Below are positions 20,569 through 33,307 of a stretch of 64,000 bases of DNA, piece after piece. Where the stretch lies: the NCBI GenBank assembly GCA_020726505.1, contig JAHLEZ010000010.1, positions 682,001-746,000 on the forward strand, written 5' to 3'. The translations under genes and the position numbers were made by a program. Within the stretch, counting starts at the first letter, position 1. Each line of letters begins with the position of its first letter. Origin of the DNA: Leptodontidium sp. MPI-SDFR-AT-0119 (lineage: Eukaryota > Ascomycota > Leotiomycetes > Helotiales > Leptodontidiaceae). The notes under the pieces are model-generated. The model was not told where the DNA came from. It ran no database searches and worked only from the letters and a program-made list of their open reading frames with translations.

Positions 20569-21584
20569 ATGTCATACCCGACAAGGGACCCTCATCCTTA
20601 CGATGGTATGTAGAGCTGAGTTCTGCGAGTTCCATCAGGCACAAAACGCTAATGCTTTGTCCCTGCAGGACTTCAACGCGAGTAAGTACCTCCTTCTCTT
20701 CTCCTTCACGAACGAATCATGTAGCTAATTTCAATACAGAGGAAAACCCAAAGGCAAATACACAGAAGATGGAGGCATTCCACGATACTCGGTTGTGCCT
20801 GGGGCCCATATCGAGTCCTTTGATCGCATCAGATATGCGAAAATCGGCCTTCTTTTCCTTTCAGACAAGATGGGAATCTGCCACGATAGCATGATGCTAG
20901 CCGATCAGTTTGCAGCGGTATATATTCCCGCTGCTTCCCTAGCTTAAATTTGCAGTACTGTAAACTAATAATTTTCAGGCGGGGCTGCAAACTGTGATAT
21001 GTGACTACGTTGGCGTTGCCGAAGGCCCGACTGGATACAGTGAGTAATGCGTCTGCATCCACAACTTTCGAACTGACCATTGGCAGAACGGAAGACCGCA
21101 CAGCGTACCGAGGCAGCCGCTCAGAAGATCATAGACGACGCTATCAAATACCTGATTGGCGGTCAAAATCGTGCGACAAAGAAAAACCGCATTGTCCTTG
21201 CTGGGTACGGTTGCGGAGTCCACCATGTCTTGAGGCTGCTCGCTCGGCCTGATGTGCCAAACGGCCATGCTTTCGTGGCGGGGTTCGTTGCTTCACCGGA
21301 TGTTGATCCTAGTGGCTCGGTGCTCGGCTACGGCACGATCTTAAAACCCGTTAAGCCTGGCTTTTTCAGATGATCTAAACACTGTGACGAATGCGGACGA
21401 ACGAGAACGAATCCGAGTTGCTGTGCAGACTTGGTCAGGTCCCTATCAGATCAATTTCTACAGCCATGTTAGAGATGGTTTTGCTGTGAGGCGTGCTGTC
21501 GTGAGCAAGGCAGAAGTCTTTGCGAAGAGGCAGGCTTTTGTCCAAGCTTTGCAATGGTTCAATTTTCATCTTTTTGATAACTGA
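20569..21584 (+). CDS. Dienelactone hydrolase-like alpha/beta-hydrolase fold protein, probably non-catalytic
   Basis: Assembled from about six small exons, starting MSYPTRDPHPYDGLQREGKP and ending FVQALQWFNFHLFDN. The order fits the DLH family: IESFDRIRYAKIGLLFLSD near residue 42, MMLADQFAA, TVICDYVGVAEGPTGY, a helix KRKTAQRTEAAAQKIIDDAI, the nucleophile-elbow region IVLAGYGCGVHHV and the final INFYSHVRDGFAVRR. An intron near 21312-21369 is required, because the frames on each side differ. In active members the elbow reads GxCxGG and the catalytic His lies in HGF. Here the nucleophile position is Gly (G-Y-G-C-G) and HGF is replaced by DGF, so two of the three triad residues look lost. I therefore call it a likely pseudoenzyme; a binding or regulatory role is possible. 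Confidence 0.65.
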
Positions 21585-21587
21585 AAT

Positions 21588-22024
21588 TTGGCATGAAATC
21601 GATCGAGGTGTAACTTAACGATGGATGATGGATCTGATACTTAGCCTCATTTTATTCAAACTGTGGCTCACGGAATGGATCTACTCGTCAATTTTCTTGA
21701 AAGTAGACATTTGACTGTAAAACAGCTATTGGAAGCTATCTGCAAATCGTTCGGCCCCTCAGATGATATGCTTCTTGTTCTCTCTTCGCTTTTCTCTTTG
21801 CTTTGTTCAGCTGAGATGCTAAAATAGTCCCCAACCCCTTCGACTTACGCTCCATCATTGATATGACTTGTGATTGTAAAGGTGGAGAGAAAAGAGTGAA
21901 TAGGAAAACGACAACGCAAAGAAGAGATGTTCTCCGAAATAAAATGAAAATTAAGAATAATGCCGCAACATAGACAACCCCATGTCCCCGACTTTCGCAC
22001 CTCGTCTCTTGCGTTGCCTCAACA
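21588..22024. other. Convergent intergenic region
   Basis: This short 3'-to-3' gap lies between the DLH-like gene and the DNA methyltransferase gene. No feature was recognised. Confidence 0.4.
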
Positions 22025-25000
22025 TCAATCTTCGTCAGAATCCAGGCATATCGCATCGTGAAGAGAGGAACCTTGAGCGATTACCTTCTTTGGAGTCACC
22101 TGTATGTCTCGCCTGCTCTTGTTATTATTGATACTGTGAACGTGAGATTCACGTAATGGTTTCCCAAGAGACTTGGCAAGAGGTGGCGGTACGGCGTTGC
22201 CAATCTGACGGATGATATCCCTTACTCTGGAGTCGTCGAGATCAAAAATAAACCAGTCAGGGAAGCCCATAGCGCGAGCATATTCTCGAATGCTTATCAC
22301 TCGATGCAAGAATGGGTGAAGGACCTAGACATAGAGTTAGAAAGTTTTGAAGAGAAGGAAAACCAGACAAGGCGAAAATTTTCATACTCTTCCGTTTTTA
22401 CCGCTTGGATCAATGCTAGTCAAGCAAACATCGAATAATTCCTCCATATCTAAACGCCCATATCGTCCGGGATAGAATTTGTTCTTGGCGGCTTTTGAAT
22501 CAGGATGATAGAGGAACCATGGTTTGTTGATATCTGGAACGTCCCGGTGGTCTGCACCAGGCCGTAAGGGGACGTCGCAAACAAGAATCGTCTGCTGAAT
22601 AGACCAGTGTTGTGTAACGTGGTTCGTCAAACTGTTTTTGCCAACCCCAGTTCTTAGCTTTCGCTGGTATTCACATAGAGGTTTAGAATCGTATGACTGC
22701 TGGTTCAAACCAACAGCATCTTCGCCTTGGACAACCTCGAACTGTTGGATGCAGTTCCAGCGCTTTTGACGGTCCTTCATAATCGCTTCATCTTCTCCTC
22801 CCCGAGGATCACTCCATTCGTAAGCAGGTAGATCGGTAACAGAGTCACCGACAGTATATGCACGATGCGGTGCTGAGCGTCGAGTTCGATACCAAGTCAT
22901 TTCTTGGCACACGACCGTAGACCCGCAGAGATGCTCTGGCTGAGGAAAGTTTGGGAGAGGGTGACCTGGCAACGAAGCCCAGAAGAAGACCCTATTTCGC
23001 GATGATGGCACTCCGTGTTCTGCTGCTTGTAACAAGGCAAAATGAACTTGATAACCCATGCTAGTCAATGCTCGAAGCACGAATCTACTTCATGTTAGCC
23101 CACTCTTGTTTCAGAGCTTCAAAGAATACACTTACTTCACAGTGCCGTTCTCGATACCACCTTCCATCTTATTTTTGCCAACTTGAGTTGCTCCAAGCTA
23201 CGAATCTGTAAGTAATTTGACTCCAATTAAGAATTCGACTTGACTCACCCGATGAGTTAGGAGCCCCCGAACGTTTTCAAGCAAGAAGTACTTCGGTCTG
23301 TAGAAATCAACGTAACTAAGAAGAACAATTAGGAGACTGTTTTTAATGTCTTCGGTCTGTTTATATCGATTCAGTCCGCTGTATCCAGGACAAGGACACC
23401 CTGTGTCCGTTAGCTTTCGTATCCTAAAACCAAAGACCCACTGGATCTAGTCTCAAAACTACTCACCGCCGCAAATGAAGTCGATTTCTCCTCGTTGAGG
23501 TAAGTTTGGTACCGGCTGTCCATGGCAGTCCAAAATTGGCTCCAGTTCCTCTCCCTTGTCTCGTCTAACTGCGTGCTCAAGCAAGAGGCTCGCATCTTCA
23601 CAGCAAACTTGGGAATTTGGAAAGTTTTTCCGATATGTTCTGCATGCAGCCTCCGAGAATTCTACTGCGTAGAGACTCTCAACTGCCTGAGAAAGCTCTA
23701 GTCCAGCGGTCAGACCACCAGCTCCGGCAAACACTTCCATTCCTTTCAGTTTTGGGTAGTTCAAGTATTCCTGGCTTTGGCGGTCTTTAGACAACAGCTC
23801 AGCCATACTCTGCTCGGAATAGTAGAGATCTTCCTCTTCCAAGGGTACAAGGTCGGCTGCTGTGATCATGCCCCCAGCAAGATGCTTCGGAACTTGGTCT
23901 TTTGCCCAAAACATGTCTGGTTCATCTTTGTATTTGTTCATGTCATTGATATCATCGGGATGCCGAACATAGCATTTGCCATCTAGCTGGTCTGGTCGAA
24001 TAACGCTCTTCTTCGCTGTGTAGTAGAGTCGTCGTTCGTCACGGACAGCATGCGCTCTGCCTTCCTGTAACCCAACTAGCCAACTTGGATGAAATTCGTC
24101 AAAGCGTGCAAACATATCCAGATTGATTCGCAAACGATTTCTCTTTACGGTCTTCTTCTTCTCATTGTATTGTCCGTTAGATGTTGTGATATTCTCAATC
24201 TGGCCAATATGATATAACTTTCCTGGAACGTAGACGTAAACAAAGTCGTGGAGAAAATAACTATCATCTCCGTTTTTGAATCCTTTGAACTCGAGCTTTG
24301 CTCCTTTGCGCTTTGCAGGACCGAGAATCCGGACATCGTCGGTCTGCGCCTTCGCGGCTTGACGATCGCAACATTCGCATTCTTCGGTTCCAGAATAATT
24401 CTGCGGCCTTGTTTCATGCTCAGCAACATCTGTGTATTGCTTCTTATCGGGGCTGTAGTGCAGGAAATAGTAGTAATTGCCACTCTTTTCAAATTGCTTT
24501 TCTGGAATGTCGAAACTATCGCCCAAAGTTCTCTCGAGAGATACAACAGATATCTTGCTAGCTATGCAGCTGACTTCTTCATCGTTGCATTCTGTCAGAA
24601 GGAAAAGTTCATGGGTGCTTGCTAGCTCTCCAATAGCCGTCGCTGCTCCATGGGAGAACCAGCGTAAATGGGCCATAGCCTTGCCACCATGCTGCGGAAC
24701 TTAGTTTTGAAAACTTGGAAATGGCTCTAGGATTTCTTACAATGTCTTTGTACAGGTATACAATTCTTGCATACCACAAGTCTTGATCACCAACTTGTGT
24801 ATCACATCCCTTTCGGTTCTTTCTGGATTTTTCTGGACCTAGACCAGAATTAGCAGGGAATAAATCTAGTGGAAGGAATGAATAAGACTTACTAGTACCA
24901 CGCACGATAACACAGTCACCAGGGTAATAGACCACGCCATCATTCATAGTTACTGAAGCATAACCAACTTTGCCTGACTCCCGATTTTTCCAAATTGAAG

Positions 25001-26376
25001 GGGCTTCAAAGTCAACATTGAGCAGATCACTTTCCCATATTGCAACTCGAACCTTTTCAAGATAATCGCTCAAATCGGAGATTGAACTAGGCCCTCTAGC
25101 GTATGGGTAGTCTTCGATTACGCTGACTTTGCGAGGGTAAAAAGGGTTTGCCTATCCAATATGTGAGCTTGATGTTCTTCGCAATGCGGATGACTTACCA
25201 GGGTATGAAGCCAAGGTGTGGCAAGGCTTTGGGTTCTATGTTGAAGGACTGCCTCGTTTGGATTACCTGCTCGAGCTCTGGGCTTTCGTTCCTTTCGAGC
25301 CGTGCTTGTAACTGGCCATTCTTCGGGGCTTATGTCTCTCAACTCCTCATTACCACCAGGCACTTCATATTCTGATTCATCGCCGAAGTCTGGAGTTGTG
25401 CTCAATGAACGTGGTGTCTTGACCTTCTGGTCGTCTTGTAAATCGAAATCGTCCTCAGTATCTGCGTCATCTTCCTCACTCGAGCTGAGTTCGACGATGT
25501 CTTGGTGTTTGAAGATCGACGACTTGTTCCCCGCAGCCGGAGCGGACGCTTCAGCTGCGTGGAAAGTAGCCCCAGAAGATGTAGACCGCAGGCAAGAAAA
25601 CCGTCGATTAGCACTGTGAGGTGGCTCATCCTCATCGCTCTCAATATTTGACTGAAAACCGCAATCCGTAGCTCCCTTAGGACTAGATGAAGAAGATTTG
25701 GTCGGGGATAGTAAAGATGAAGGCTTGATTGGTAACTGGCGTTTCTTTTTCTTCCCACAAGGGGTGTACACGAGGAGCTCGTCGTCAGAATCGCCATCTC
25801 GAGCTCGTCGCTTCAGAATTGATCGGGGGATGTATTTGTTTTTAGACCCTGGTTTCCAGTAACTAATCTCAGTGTCGGAGGAGCCAACGACTTCGGCAGC
25901 TGCAAGTCCATCCGTTTCACTCTGGTATTCGAATTGTGGATATAGTGAATTCGAAGTTTGAGGTGGAGTCTGAACCTCTATACTTGGGAGGGCTATCGAA
26001 TGGGGTGGTGGTCTCAGGGAAGTGAACTCACTCTCATTCTGAGTTTGAGGCGTTGTAGGCGAGCTTGACGGTGGCGAAGACAGGGAGGCATTGAGTAGCG
26101 CGGCTGGCATAAGAAACTCGCCGGGCTTTCTAACCAAATCGATTACCTTCAACTGGGCTTCTTTGACATCGAATTTGACTGAGCGCAAAATATCGAAAAA
26201 GATCTCTGTTCCATGTCAGAATGAGTTGTGTGACTTTGTTGCGGAAAGTCCAAAGCCAACTTACCTGGGGTTAAATTAGGGTCTTCCACGAAAGCCTGCG
26301 GAAATTTCTGCACGATCTCGTCTCCTGTGAGCTTCTTCATGTATTGGCTCGCATTGAGTCTGGTATGTCCACTCAT
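22025..26376 (-). CDS. dim-2: DIM-2-like DNA (cytosine-5) methyltransferase with BAH domains
   Basis: A large gene with about nine exons, roughly 1.2 thousand residues. The start is the ATG at 26376 (MSGHTRLNASQYMKKLTG). The N-terminal third is low-complexity, with acidic and Ser-rich tracts (LSSSEEDDADTEDDFD). A first BAH-like region carries VYYPGDCVIVRGTS (near 24890-24930) and a second carries SYFLHDFVYVYVPGKLYHIG (near 24200-24270). The catalytic domain follows: motif I MEVFAGAGGLTAGLEL, motif II VEFSEAACRTYRKNFP, motif IV across an intron near 23405-23469 reading GGCPCPGYSG with the catalytic Cys after Pro, motif VI YFLLENVRGLLTHR, motif VIII SSRNRVFFWA, and motifs IX/X ISIREYARAMGFPDWF and IRQIGNAVPPPLAKSLG. 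The BAH-BAH-methylase order and divergence match Neurospora DIM-2, which methylates H3K9me3/HP1-marked repeats. It should act in the nucleus on repetitive DNA. Confidence 0.88.
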
Positions 26377-28218
26377 TTTGAAGATGAGGTAATAGATGAA
26401 TAGTTGCTAAGCACTATCTTGTAAGGAGAAATTCAAGGTTCTGAAAAGGCGAAGAAAATTATTAGCGTGAGCGTGGAAAGACCGACAAGGGCAAAGAAGT
26501 GTGTGAGTTGTCCGTGGAGAGGGGGAAAGAGCTGGGTATAACTTACCAAGAGCGGTATGGTGCTTGTTGAAATCTCTCAATTTTTCTTCAAATCATGAAC
26601 TCAGAAGATTAGCACGATGGCGCCGAGAATGATTATCAGTGTTGTTTGTTGAAGTATCCAAGAAAGTGTAAAGCCTTGAAAGTGAATTCTGGTGCTATTG
26701 AGGAGCAAAGGAGAGCTGAATGTTTTTAAGAAGTTGTTGAATAGAGGAGCGAGAGCGAAGAGCAAAAGTGATCGTGAGAAGTTGACGCTGGAGTTGAAAG
26801 ATGAGTTGAGGAGCAATTCTTCATACTCCTAGAGGGAGCTGAACGGTGTGTTGTCTTGAGTAGGTAAGAGGTGGGAGGTTGGGATTGAGATTGATAAGAG
26901 GAGAAGCTGCAGGAGTTGTAGATATTGAGTGTGAGTTGGAAGAGTAAAGTCATTAGTTGTTGAGAGCAGAAAAGGAATATGGAAGTAGAAGTAGCGCTAG
27001 CAGACTACTAGCGCGATAATATCAATAGCAAGGGGAAGTAAATAAAGTGAGCCCAGCTAAGCGAGACGAGTGGGGAAGGAAGGATCGGTCAGGCGGCGGT
27101 CTTGCTTCCCAGCCTTTAACAGAGCTTCACGATAAGACAATTCAAGTGCAAGCGCTCAAGTGGCACATCAAGCAACGTTGATCACCTTAACTAAATTACT
27201 AGAATGGCAAGCAAGAAATAGAGTCAGTAAATCTAAGCCGCGAAGCTGAACATACCATAACATATGCTCTCAGATAGGCATTCAAAGGCGAATCTCTTTC
27301 CCGAAGTGATTACCTACTGTCCCCTCACGCGTAGTCTAAAAAACATCTGCCTAGCCTCTAGTATCTTCGACTCTTTCCTAATTTTGTTCTTTTTTGAAAC
27401 ATTACAACGCCGAGCAGTAAATCGAAGAGGAGAATATTCTAAATACCAGGTGCTTGATTCTTGAGGTGATCCAAAAACACAAATATGAGGCAGCTGGCAC
27501 AAGAGACCTAACCGTACCCCTCACATCCACACATCGCAGCTGATATGCGGAAGTCCCATGAGGACCAGGGCGGGAGAATCGAGCATCACAATTTGATGGC
27601 ATACATTTCGAGGATATTAACAAGAGTTGCTAATGCTCGGAGCGAGCTATGAATGAATATCAATGTGGATCTACCTTTTGCTTAGCTGAGGCACAGGTCT
27701 CACCCACGCCGAATCGTCATCAATCGGCGACAAAATAAGGGGAACGAGATTAAACTTTGTACAAGACAGCCCATGCCATCAAGCGACATAATCCAGCAAA
27801 CAAAATAAAATCTTCAATACTCAAATAACATCCCACATGACATCTTCTCTGTCACATCTTCACCAACACCCTTCACAAATTGAAAACCTCTCTCTCCATT
27901 GATAATTCTAAAGCTACAGATATGTTTACACAAGGAAGAAAGCAAGCCAGCTAATGCTCAGTCTCATCTACACCGATTTTTCGACCCCATTGAACTTGTG
28001 CCTCAGCTAAGTGTAAAGTAAGCAAGCAAGTAAGTACCTCCATGATCCATTCTATGAGTTCGCACCCCGCGCCTTGCCTTGCGCCATGCAAACAAGCAAG
28101 TAATGAAGAAGTCGAATAAATGAATGCAACAGCCACCAGATATCAGGTATCGAATGCCAGTCTCCAGTCTAAACGCCACGCTAATATCGAAACACTCCTC
28201 CTCTCCATCCAACTCAAT
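26377..28218. other. Intergenic region with purine-rich leader of the methyltransferase gene
   Basis: About 26380-27000 is strongly purine-biased on the plus strand (pyrimidine-rich on the transcribed minus strand), typical of a long 5' leader. The remainder to 28218 is the 3' flank of DUG2. No gene is supported; several short frames were inspected and left out. Confidence 0.4.
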
Positions 28219-31192
28219 TTACTTCCTCGGCAATTCCCTGAAAACCTGTCTAAAAATCTCACGACTCTTGAACAGATTACTAACCCTCAAACGCTCGTTA
28301 TCCAAATGTGCGGAGTCGCTTGCTTGGCCACAAGGAAGATGTGCTGCTGGGGCATTGAATTCCTTCTCCAGGAAGCGGATGCTGGGGATACTGCCTCCTT
28401 CGCGGATGTAGAGAGGCTTTCTTCCCTTGCGTTTCGGGCCGTTGCCATTTGAGGAGACGGGAGATAGAGGGGCCTCCGAGTCGATTGATGTTATGGCGGC
28501 GAGAGATGTGTGATCACTGCCGTTGGTGAGGGTTGTAGATGTTGCGGGCGTGGGCTTAAGGCTTGGGCTCATGCTCGGAGTAGGTGGTTTCTTGGCTTGA
28601 ATCTTTGGTCTTGGGCCTGGTACGCTAGAGCGACGGGTTTCACCGATGGGACCCCAGACGTCCATGATTGCTTCCTCAAGAGTTTGGAAAATCTCATTAT
28701 CCGGGTCACCGAGCCAGGCGTCGGCTTGGTTGTCGATGGTGATTGAGAGATGGTTGTGGGTATCGAGTTTGGCGAAAGCATCATTGAGGAATGCCGTTAG
28801 TGACTTGATCACATCATCGACTTCTTGGTTGGGAACCAGACGGAGGGAGATGGCGGCGCTGGCATGAGACGACACAAGGGATCCATCTGGTCCCGAGACT
28901 TTGTAGCGATGGACAGTCAAGTTTGGTTCTCGCCATCTCGCCATCAAGGAAGCTTTGAGTGTGTCCGCGGGGCCATTTTCAGGATTTCGTCTGATCAGAG
29001 TCTCCGTAATGTCGTCGTAACGAGCCTCCTCAACCGCAGTCAAGGGTAGAATGTTGTCGTAGAATCCAGGGATCTGAATTCGATTATGGAGTCCCTTGAG
29101 CTTCGCTAGAATTGATGTGAGATCGAACAGCGGCTCATCCATCATGAAACTTCCATCAACACCGCTGTGGACATCGGGATGATTACTATCTACCTTGACG
29201 GTAGCATGCAAGACACCTCTCAAACCATAGGTCAGGCAGGGAACATCGTCATCTAGCCAGTAACTGTTGGCGAGAATGATGTAGTCAATGTCACCAATCA
29301 AGTCTTTGTGTCGTCGAACAGCGTCCTTGAAACCTCGAGAACCTGATTCTTCTTCACCCTCGATGAGGAAGATGATATCTGATTCGAGTGTCTTTTCATG
29401 GACAAGGTCAATCACCCCGTAAAGAGCAGCCATGATCGGACCTTTGTTGTCAGTAACACCTCGGCCATAGAGATAGCCATTGATGCCTTTCATTTCAAAG
29501 GGATCAACAATCCACTTATTTTGCTTATTATCCGCAGGAACAACATCATCTGGATCGGGATTAGTTTGGAAACTCCGAGTCGCTTTGGTTTACTTACAAT
29601 GACCATAGAACAAAATCTTCTTTCTCTCGCCAGCAGTTGAGGGGTTGCCCTTGAAACGAGCATAGACCACAGGGTTGTGACGATTGTCAGTGTTCAGCAT
29701 TTCCGTCTGGGCGCCGTGCTTCTTGAACAATGTTCGAAGGAAAGTTGCTCCCCGACGGCAATCCTCAGCATGATCCGCTCTAGAAGAAATGGTCTTGAAA
29801 GACACAAACTCTTGGAGAGACTTGATCAACTGATTGTCTGGCACGTCAGCCTTGCCATAGCTTCCAGAATCGCAACCTGTGATATTCCAAATCGACACCG
29901 AATTGTCATTCGCTCCTGTGATGTAGAACTGTTGCCCGTTGAAAGTCGTGAGCGCAGATGCCAAGATCCTTCCCTCATGGGCCTTCCAGCGATTGACACA
30001 CTGGTACTTTTGGCTGAAGGATGTTGAGGATTGGTATTTGCCATATTGTACTGTGCTGTATTTCTACAGAGCAATTAGTCGTTGGTACTCCACCAGACTT
30101 GACAGCACTTACTCTGGCATAACCGGTAGATCCGGCACTGAATAGATGTCCCCAGCCCATCTGCAGAGTCATAACATCTCCCTTGTGTGCTCTGATGACC
30201 CGGAGCTTCTGCTTGGTATCCAAATCCCACAACTCTATGACTCCCTCAAGTTTGCTGCTGTACAGAAATGAGCCATCGACAGCCATTGACAGAACAGATT
30301 CGGCGTCATCCTCTCCAAGACAAGCAACTTCCTTGATGCCTTGACTTTGATCATGGGACAACTTCCAGATTTTGATTGTACCATCTCCACCACCGGATAC
30401 CAGCACATCCTCGTCCGCCTCAATCAGTCGAGTAACACCACGGACCATCAGCATGCAGTAAACGTAGCCAAAATGAGCATAATGCATCATATGTGCCTTG
30501 TCAATCTCCAGCACAACCCCATCATTCGATCCCGTTCGGTTGTTCTGCGGTCTCGGTGTTGAAGTTCCCCCTTTCGCAATAGAATCAAAGAATTTGTGGT
30601 TTCGGCGATCAGGGTGGGCTTCTGGATCTGGAGAAGGTCTCGTGCTCGATTCGTTCAAACTGCACCATTGTATGCTGGTATTCTGAGCTCCCAAATAGAC
30701 CGTTTGGAATTGCGATGAATAGGCCACGCTGAACACATCTCCAACATCGTAGGTACTGTAGATATGATAGAGCCGCTTCAAGTTGTCTGGGCACCAGGCA
30801 TTGACGATCGCATCTCCAGCACTCGAGAAGAGAAGAGTGCCATCTGGAGAGAGGAAGAGGCAGAGGACTGCTCGGGTATGCGCCTGGATGCGAGCCACCA
30901 GCTCAAATGAAGCTAAAGACCACACCACAATCTCTCCATCCTGTGTACCTGCGTAGATGTACCGGCTGCCAACCGCGAGTGTGAGGATCGAGCTGTCGTT
31001 CTGCAGATGGTGGGCGAGTTCGGGCTTCTCCTTCAATCGTGCTACGGATGGGGAGTCATCCTCAGTTCGGTTGAGGACTTCGTAAGGGGGTTCATCGTCG
31101 CTGGCTTCGGCTGGAGATAGATTAGCAACAGGAGGAGATAAAATCGAGGATCGCTCAGCAACAGGTCCTCTTGCGCCAAAAATCGAAGCCAT
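28219..31192 (-). CDS. DUG2: DUG2-type glutathione degradosome subunit (WD40 + M20 peptidase)
   Basis: Three exons (31192-30113, 30063-29598, 29549-28219) give 958 residues. The N-terminal half has WD40 repeats: LAVGSRYIYAGTQDGEIVVW near 70, AVLCLFLSPDGTLLFSSAGD near 110, VLVSGGGDGTIKIWKL near 265, and ITGANDNSVSIWNI after the first intron. The second half is an M20 metallopeptidase. The second intron splices exactly inside the zinc motif FYGHYDVVPAD, followed by LYGRGVTDNKGP and IEGEEESGSRGF (catalytic Glu pair); DSAHLDNERLRV holds the final His ligand. This architecture and length match yeast Dug2, which with Dug3 and Dug1 breaks down glutathione in the cytosol independently of gamma-glutamyl transpeptidase. 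An in-frame ATG further upstream at 31243 is possible; 31192 is chosen because the sequence after it reads as protein. Confidence 0.92.
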
Positions 31193-33307
31193 CTTGCAAG
31201 ATCTGAGGGTTGGCGAATCCAAAGGCCGTTCGTTGCCCGTCAAAGGACGAGGCTACGGAGTTCTGACTGACTGTAGCGAGCCCGCTGCTGGCTGCTGGCT
31301 GGCCTTCCCCAGTGCAGTGCCGGGCAGGCCACCTGCTCCACCTCCCACTCTTGAGCATCATCCATCCATCAGCCTCACGATACTTCGTGGACTTCCGTAC
31401 AACCACACCATCCGGACTCTTCATGGGGCCATCCATCCTCAATGTAAGAACAAACTCACTTTCTGTCTCTTCGCTCTCTTCATCCTCGCTGGTCCACACT
31501 GGCTCGTCTTCGCTGCTCGTCATGAGAGGGACATCGGGGTCGCACATCTTGGAAGTCAGTGAGTTTTGATTCGAAAGCCGACTCCCACAGGCATTCCACA
31601 ACTCCAGATGCGAATCCTCGCCCTCCCTAATAGGTGTTCGGATTGCGATAGTCATGGCCAGCACCCAGCAAGCGGACAGGACAGATTACGAGCTTTTCGT
31701 GCTCGGATCAATTTGGCGGTATGGCGTCTTTCGAGCTCGCGATGGCGCCTTCCATGGGATTATATTCATCTCAAGCAGGCAGGGTGAGTCTGGTAGGGAG
31801 GTAGGTTGAGAGTCAATCTCGAGGGAGTGGTATCGGGATTTCAAGACCATGCAAGCTGCCACGAAGTTACACGTGTTGGCGGGCTGTTGTGTTTTCCGTT
31901 CAGCGGGGTGCGTTCGTGTTTCTCCTGCTGCATACTTTCTCGAGAGGCGTGTCTCGTGTCGTTCGTTTCCTTTCCCACGAACCTAAGTAGGTGCTTGCAG
32001 GTAGCACTGCTGGCGTCTGGATGGATGGATGTCTTGCAGCCGGTCATCGGACTCATTACCTTCCTACCTACTTAAATCGATGCACAGTTGCACGGATTCA
32101 TTGGGAAGGAACAACGTGTGCCCGTTTTCTTTTTTTGAAGGAATGAAGGAGCCAGCACTTCTTTCGTCCGTCAGACTTTGTTTGACTACAAGTCAGCCGA
32201 TGAATCCTCGATCCTCAGAGTCAGATCTTTGACCTAGCGGAATTTATGGCAATCAATTGCCAATCGATGTTTAGTATTTAATTGGCTCCTTCGGAGGTCC
32301 TAAGTATTGCACAATTTTCTGACAATTGGTTCCATTCTTACCCTCTCATTTCAACATGCTCATCAAGATTGAACTCACGAAGGAAATCCCAATCCAAGCC
32401 AACGTCGGATTTGAGAGCTGTAAGTGCTCCTCCCATTACAAGTTCGCTCATCCGACTACAAAAGCAGCCAAGACTCGCCCAACTTCGGAATCATCAGTCA
32501 CCAGACATCCTTCAAACAGCAATTCAAGGAAGAGCCATGGTCCAGCATCCAGGTGCCGTTTGAGTGAATCGTCAAACGACGCCGACCACGAAGACTCAAT
32601 CAAAGGCTCCAACAAGACACGCCGTTTACCGGCGAATTCCACACCCACACACCCAGTCCCAACCCCAATTCTCAATCGCTATTTCGCCTAAAAATCTAAC
32701 GAGGCGGTGAGTAGCCAAGATCGTATCAGGGCCGAAGCGAGAGATCCCGATGAGGAATTTCCAGTGCCTCCAACTGGTAAACCAATTCACCCACTCCCAA
32801 CGAACTATGCAGAGTCCAGGCTCTTGCAGCATTCCATGCGAAGTAGAAGCAAAGCGAGATGGTGTTTACAGTTTACACAAGGAAGCTCGGGTGTTCAGCC
32901 ATTTCCTGGCGCGGTGGTCAACGTGGATTAGGACAGTAGCGGAAGTCATAACCGTAGAAAGTTAAGCCATGGCATTCTTAGCACAAGAAAGTTTGCAGTG
33001 CTGTTGTACTGTATCGTATTACGATTATCCATTTGCATCTGATCTAAATTGGCCGTGATATCTGCGCCTTCGCTAAAATGCTTCAATATGTCCATGTCAT
33101 CTGATTTTATATCGTCAATATCTCGCAGTGTTGCCGTTTGACTTTGTATTGTTCGTGGCCCTCTGTCATCGCGAAAGTCCTCACTATCAAGTAGAGATTA
33201 CCATCCCTTGCAACTCGTCGCAACTAGTCGTCCAAGGCACAAGCAATCCCCTCAACTTAATGTACTCAACCCATCATCGAACCCCAAACTCCCAACTCAC
33301 TAACCCC
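31193..33307. other. Intergenic, 2.1 kb, no supported gene
   Basis: The part next to 31192 is the DUG2 promoter/leader and has an acidic, low-complexity frame on the minus strand (to 31664) that overlaps the DUG2 start in another frame. A Ser/basic-rich plus-strand frame at about 32356-32691 has no domain, no neighbour and no splice evidence. Neither is called. Confidence 0.45.

Noticed and set aside
31155..31664. Acidic 169-codon minus-strand frame upstream of DUG2
   Set aside because: Low-complexity, overlaps the DUG2 start in another frame and has no domain; best read as leader.
32356..32691. Ser- and basic-rich plus-strand frame of about 110 codons
   Set aside because: No domain, no splice partner, no neighbour logic; too weak to call.
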